Positions 60,214 to 64,000 of a stretch of 64,000 nt of DNA are shown piece by piece. The DNA comes from Arenimonas fontis (GTDB lineage Bacteria; Pseudomonadota; Gammaproteobacteria; Xanthomonadales; Xanthomonadaceae). Each line of letters starts with the position of its first letter. The first letter of the stretch is position 1. Location of the stretch: contig NZ_VUOD01000005.1 of NCBI RefSeq assembly GCF_008386465.1, positions 1-64,000 of the forward strand, in the 5' to 3' direction. Below the pieces are notes generated by a model that made no database searches, had not been told where the DNA came from, and was given only the letters and a program-made list of their open reading frames with translations. Position numbers and translations under genes: made by a program.

Positions 60214-61645
60214 GCAGCACCAGCAGCGAGAACACCTCCAGGCGGCCCAGGATCATGCCCAGGGTGCCCAGCCAGACCGCCATATCGTTGGTGTCGCCGA
60301 AGGTGTAGGCCACATCCCCCAAACCGGGCCCGAGGTTGGCCAGCGTCGCCACCGCCGCGCCGTAGGAAGACTCCAGATCCAGGCCGCTGAGGTTCATGCC
60401 GACCACCAGCAGGGCGAAACACAGCATCCAGATGGCGATGAAGCCACTGACCGACAGCACCACGCTTTCGGACACCCGCCGGCCGCCCATCTTCACCAGG
60501 AACTGCGCCTTGGGGTGCACCAACTGCTTGATCTCGCGGTATCCCTGGCGCACCACCATCACCACGCGCGCCACCTTGAGACCGCCGACGGTGGAGCCGG
60601 AGCAGCCGCCGATCACCGCGATGGTCACCACCAGAAACGGCGCCGGCCCGGTCCAATGGTCGAAACCCGATACCGTGAAACCGGTGGTGGTGATGCTGGA
60701 GACGACCTGGAAAACCGCCAGCCGGAACGATTCGCCCAGGTGCGCGTAGTCGCCGCCGAACCACAGCACCAGGGTCACCACCAGGCTGGCGCCGGCGACG
60801 ATGCGCAGGAAGGCGCGCAGCTCGGAATCGGTGCCGTAGACGGCCATGGACGCCCGTCGCCAGGCGACATAATGCAGGCCGAAGTTGATGCCGCCCAGCA
60901 GCATGAACAGGATGGCGATCCACTCCAGGATCGGGCTGTCCCAATAGTCGAAGGCGGCATCGTGCGTGGAGAAGCCGCCGGTGGACACGGTGCTCATGGC
61001 ATGGCCGATCGCGTCGAACAGGTCCATGCCGGCCACCCAGTAGGCAGCGGCGCACAACACGGTCAGGCCGAAATACACCGCCCACAGCGCCTTGGCGGTT
61101 TCGGCCACGCGCGGGGTCAGCTTGGTGTCCTTGGTCGGGCCGGTGGATTCGGCCCGGAACAGTTGGGTGCCGCCGATGCGCAGCATGGGCAGGATCGCCA
61201 CCGCCAGGATGACGATGCCCATGCCACCGAGGAACTGCAGCGACTGCCGGTAGAACAGCACGCTGCGCGGCAGTTGGTCGAGGCCGGAGATCACCGTGGC
61301 GCCGGTGGTGGTCAGGCCGGAGGTGGCCTCGAAGATGGCGTCGGTGTAGCTCAGGTAGGGCGGGGCGTGCACGAACGGCAGCGCCGAAACCAGGCTGGCG
61401 AATACCCAGGTCAGGGTGACGATCAGGAAGCCGTCGCGCAGGCGCAGCTCGTAATGGACCCGGCGCACCGGCAACCACAGCACCAGGCCCACCGCCGTGC
61501 TGCTCAGGAAACTGGCGAAGTACACCGGCGCCGTGCCCTGCTCGTCCCACAGCAGCGCCAGCAGCGCCGGCGGCAGCTTGCTCAGCGAGGACAGGACGAT
61601 GATGACGCCCAGGATCTTCTGGATGGCCCGCAGGCGTTGGCTCAC
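60188..61645 (-). CDS. trkH: Trk potassium uptake system membrane subunit TrkH
   Basis: This 485-residue K+ channel-like transporter has about ten helices in four pore repeats, with selectivity-filter-like segments ATSGLTTTGATV, STVSTGGFSTHD, SSITTTGFT and a final NLGPGLGD. K+ enters driven by proton or membrane potential, gated by TrkA. ATG 61645 overlaps the trkA stop (ATGA), so TrkA and TrkH are made from one message. It converges on the YdbT-like gene. Confidence 0.93.
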   Translation of the reverse strand: MSQRLRAIQKILGVIIVLSSLSKLPPALLALLWDEQGTAPVYFASFLSSTAVGLVLWLPVRRVHYELRLRDGFLIVTLTWVFASLVSALPFVHAPPYLSYTDAIFEATSGLTTTGATVISGLDQLPRSVLFYRQSLQFLGGMGIVILAVAILPMLRIGGTQLFRAESTGPTKDTKLTPRVAETAKALWAVYFGLTVLCAAAYWVAGMDLFDAIGHAMSTVSTGGFSTHDAAFDYWDSPILEWIAILFMLLGGINFGLHYVAWRRASMAVYGTDSELRAFLRIVAGASLVVTLVLWFGGDYAHLGESFRLAVFQVVSSITTTGFTVSGFDHWTGPAPFLVVTIAVIGGCSGSTVGGLKVARVVMVVRQGYREIKQLVHPKAQFLVKMGGRRVSESVVLSVSGFIAIWMLCFALLVVGMNLSGLDLESSYGAAVATLANLGPGLGDVAYTFGDTNDMAVWLGTLGMILGRLEVFSLLVLLTPAFWRE

Positions 61646-63018
61646 AGCCAGGTGGCTCCGGTCTGGAACAGGGCGCTGACCGTGGCCAGCTCGCGCTTGT
61701 CCATCACGAACAGGATGACGTGATCGCCGGGCTCGATCACCACGTCGTGATGGGCGATCAGCAGCTTGTCGCCGCGCACCAGGCCGCCGATGGTGGTGGC
61801 CGGCGGCAGCTCCAGCTCGTCCAGGCTGCGACCGACCACCTGCGACGTGCGCCGGTCGCCGCGCACCACCGCCTCGATCGCCTCGGCGGCGCCGCGCCGC
61901 AGCGAATACACCCGCGCCGGCGCACCCTCGCGGATATGCGCCAGCAGCGCGCCCAGGGTGACCAGCTGCGGACTGACCGCGATGTCTATCGGGCCGCCCT
62001 CGACCAGCTCGGCATAAGCCGGCCGGTTGATCAGCGAGACCACCCGCTGGCAGCCCATGCGCTTGGCCAGCATGGCCGAGAGGATGTTGGCTTCGTCCTC
62101 GTTGGTCATCGCGCAGTAGACGTCGGTCTGGTCAATGTTCTCTTCCCGCAGCAGATCCTCGTCGGCGCAATCGCCGACCAGCACGATCGAGTTGAGCAGG
62201 TCCTCGGCGACGTTGCGGGCACGTTCGCGCGAGCGCTCCACCACCTTCACCGAATAGCGGTTCTCCAGACTGCGGGCCAGGGCGCGGCCGATGTTGCCGC
62301 CGCCGGCGATCATCACCCGGCGGGCCGGGCGCTGGTCCACCCGGCGCAGCTCGCTCATCACCGTCAGGATGTTGCGGCGGTCGGCGAGGAAGAACACCTC
62401 GTCCTCGACCTCGATCACCGTGCTGGCCTCGGGCTTGACCGGCCTGCCCTGACGGAAGATCGCCGCCACCCGTGCGTCCACGCCGGGCGCTAGGTGCTGG
62501 CGCAGTTCACGGATTTCGTGCCCGACCAGGGCGCCGCCGGGCACCGCCCGCACCGCCACCAGCTGGGCGCGGCCGTCGGCGAAATCCAGCACCTGCAGGG
62601 CGCCGGGGTATTCGATCAATCGTTCGACGTGCCGGCAGACCAACTGTTCGGGACTGATCGCGGCGCTGACCGCGCTGTCCGGCCCGGCCAGGGCCGGCAC
62701 GTCCAGGAACTGTGATTCGCGCAGGCGCGCCACCCGAGCCGGGGTACGGAACTGGTGCTGGGCCACCTGGCAGGCCACCAGGTTGACTTCGTCGCTGGAG
62801 GTCACCGCCACCAGCAGCTCGGCGTCCTCGGCACCGGCCTGGGCCAGCACCGAAGGCAGCGAGGCGTGACCGACCACGGTGCGGATGTCGAGCTTTTCGG
62901 CCAGATCGCGCAGGCGGTGGGTGTCGGTGTCCACCACCGTGATGTCGTTGTTTTCCGAGGCCAGCGAGGCGGCCACCGAAGACCCCACCTGGCCGGCTCC
63001 GAGGATCAGGATCTTCAT
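61642..63018 (-). CDS. trkA: Trk system potassium transporter regulatory subunit TrkA
   Basis: This 458-residue cytoplasmic NAD(H)-binding regulator has two RCK units. The first Rossmann fold starts MKILILGAGQVGSSVAASLA, the second MIAGGGNIGRALARSLENRY, and each is followed by a TrkA-C domain (LREL and PARVYSLRRGAAE regions). It opens and closes TrkH in response to nucleotides. It is upstream of and overlapping trkH. The preceding 60 bp separate it from the GT39 gene on the same strand. Confidence 0.95.
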   Translation of the reverse strand: MKILILGAGQVGSSVAASLASENNDITVVDTDTHRLRDLAEKLDIRTVVGHASLPSVLAQAGAEDAELLVAVTSSDEVNLVACQVAQHQFRTPARVARLRESQFLDVPALAGPDSAVSAAISPEQLVCRHVERLIEYPGALQVLDFADGRAQLVAVRAVPGGALVGHEIRELRQHLAPGVDARVAAIFRQGRPVKPEASTVIEVEDEVFFLADRRNILTVMSELRRVDQRPARRVMIAGGGNIGRALARSLENRYSVKVVERSRERARNVAEDLLNSIVLVGDCADEDLLREENIDQTDVYCAMTNEDEANILSAMLAKRMGCQRVVSLINRPAYAELVEGGPIDIAVSPQLVTLGALLAHIREGAPARVYSLRRGAAEAIEAVVRGDRRTSQVVGRSLDELELPPATTIGGLVRGDKLLIAHHDVVIEPGDHVILFVMDKRELATVSALFQTGATWL

Positions 63019-63078
63019 GACGGACGGATCTTCCCTGTCGGCACGGTGGACCTCCCCCCGGGGCCTCGCGAACGGGCG

Positions 63079-64000
63079 CTAGTCTACCCGTACCGGCGCG
63101 GACCGGTCGGCCGGCGGGCAGGCGGCCAGCGCCTCCGGGCCGAGCAGCCACCAGCTGCGGCGGTTGGCCCGCCCGACTTCCCGCGCGTCGGGCGCCGTTT
63201 CGTAGGCGATGCAGGCGAGGGCCTCGCTGCGTTGAACCAGCAGGCGACGACGCGCCGGATCCTGCGCCAGCCAGGCCTGCGCCCGCTGCAGCTGCAGGGC
63301 CGGCGGCGCCCGGAAACCGAACTCGGCCACCGGCCCGATCGCCTGCAGCAGGTTCTGCTCCTTCCAGTCCACCAGACCCAGTACCGTCGCCGGCCCGGCC
63401 AGGGCACGAGCCTGCCGCATCACGTCGCGGGAGGAGTTCTCGCCGTCCAGCACCGGGTGGACGACGAAGCCGTAACCCAGCCACAGCGACCACAACAGCG
63501 CGGCCATCGCCCAGTGCGCGCGGCGGACCCGCAACCAGGCCGCCGCCAGCAGACCGATGCCGCCGGCTCCCGCCAGCATCCACCACAGCCAGCGGGCCTC
63601 GCCGGCCAGGCCGCGGGCGAGCTCGAAGCGGCGCTCGAATCCGGGTTCGCCAAGCAGCGCCAGCAGGCCGATCGCCGCCAGCGATGCCGCCAGCAGCGTC
63701 GTCAGCACCAGCAGGGCGCGGCGAAAACCCGCCCGCTCCAGCACGTCCTGCAGATAAGGCGCGGCGGCCAGCGCCAAGGCCGGCAGCGCCGGCAGGATGT
63801 ACATGTCGCGCTTGCCCGGCGACGCGCTGAAGAACAGCAGCACCAGCAGCACCCAGGCCAGCGGCAGCCAGACCCGGGCGTCGCGCTCGCGCCAGGCCTG
63901 TCGCCAAGGCCGCGCCAGCCAGGGTAGGGCCAACGAAAACGGCAGCCAGAACAGGGCGATCACCTGGCCGAAGTACCACCAGGGCTCGTGGTGATGCCAG
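63079..64000 (-). CDS. Glycosyltransferase family 39 / ArnT-like membrane protein, C-terminal part (partial)
   Basis: The gene runs off the right edge of the window; the visible C-terminal part is about 306 residues. The first visible residues include HHHEPWWYFGQ, a pattern seen in ArnT/PMT-type (GT39) polyprenol-dependent glycosyltransferases, followed by FSASPGKRDMYILPALPALALA. Four or five hydrophobic helices and a C-terminal periplasmic domain follow. Such enzymes transfer sugars such as aminoarabinose from undecaprenyl phosphate to lipid A or proteins. The N-terminal catalytic loop is outside the window. Confidence 0.75.
   Translation of the reverse strand, partial: WHHHEPWWYFGQVIALFWLPFSLALPWLARPWRQAWRERDARVWLPLAWVLLVLLFFSASPGKRDMYILPALPALALAAAPYLQDVLERAGFRRALLVLTTLLAASLAAIGLLALLGEPGFERRFELARGLAGEARWLWWMLAGAGGIGLLAAAWLRVRRAHWAMAALLWSLWLGYGFVVHPVLDGENSSRDVMRQARALAGPATVLGLVDWKEQNLLQAIGPVAEFGFRAPPALQLQRAQAWLAQDPARRRLLVQRSEALACIAYETAPDAREVGRANRRSWWLLGPEALAACPPADRSAPVRVD

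Overview
The window is a compact, very GC-rich bacterial chromosome segment with about 60 protein genes, one tRNA and short intergenic gaps. It looks like a gammaproteobacterium, most likely of the order Lysobacterales (Xanthomonadales). The evidence is classical synteny (lptM-dapF-DUF484-xerC-hslV-hslU, algR-hemC, gspA-gspB), an HslV with a short propeptide, several S9/M1/M28/S41 peptidases, and housekeeping rpoD and ubiE. The genus cannot be named from sequence alone. No phage, plasmid or CRISPR was seen. Nearly every long frame opposite a gene is a GC-bias shadow.

Layout. 1-149: array of a 13-bp repeat ending in a perfect 44-bp palindrome. 227-4258: gspA-gspB secretion-assembly pair, rhomboid protease, DUF1820, DUF924. 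4268-6735: GlxA/AraC regulator divergent from a methyltransferase, with a relict hydrolase tail behind the regulator. 6834-9342: small membrane protein, SRPBCC-ArsR pair with two palindromic operators, diguanylate cyclase. 9365-14278: gpmI-envC-ctpA-DUF2189 on the minus strand. 14334-14493: 160-bp element of five successive hairpins. 14548-20000: repeat protein, M28 peptidase, alpha/beta hydrolase and M1 aminopeptidase. 20135-21848: ubiE, ArsC-like protein, GNAT. 21900-26804: lptM-dapF-DUF484-xerC-hslV-hslU-DUF971, interrupted between xerC and hslV by a second array of the same 13-bp repeat. 26852-31900: membrane protein and two S9 peptidases in one operon. 31973-36391: GNAT divergent from a RimK/RLAN ATP-grasp enzyme, small membrane protein, patatin, WYL regulator. 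36507-43476: LolA-like protein and a sulfite dehydrogenase (soeABC) operon with a DASS/SLC13 transporter between soeA and soeB. 43572-47837: hemC, algR, esterase, Fur-box-controlled hemP pair, TonB-like lipoprotein. 47908-52142: ABC-FtsX-HlyD exporter. 52247-54229: cyclopropane synthase and a PKHD dioxygenase. 54368-54676: tRNA-Ile(CAU) split by a group I intron. 54781-64000: rpoD, dtd, LpxL-like acyltransferase, two bacterial PH-domain proteins, trkH-trkA and the C-terminal part of a GT39 glycosyltransferase that runs off the window.

The most interesting signals are non-coding: the group I intron, the two 13-bp arrays, the five-hairpin element, and a palindromic element that appears to have entered the soeA reading frame and resembles one in the rpoD 3' region. 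Many operons use TGATG or ATGA stop/start overlaps. At least six genes have a -10-like hexamer 6-7 nt before the start codon, suggesting leaderless mRNAs.
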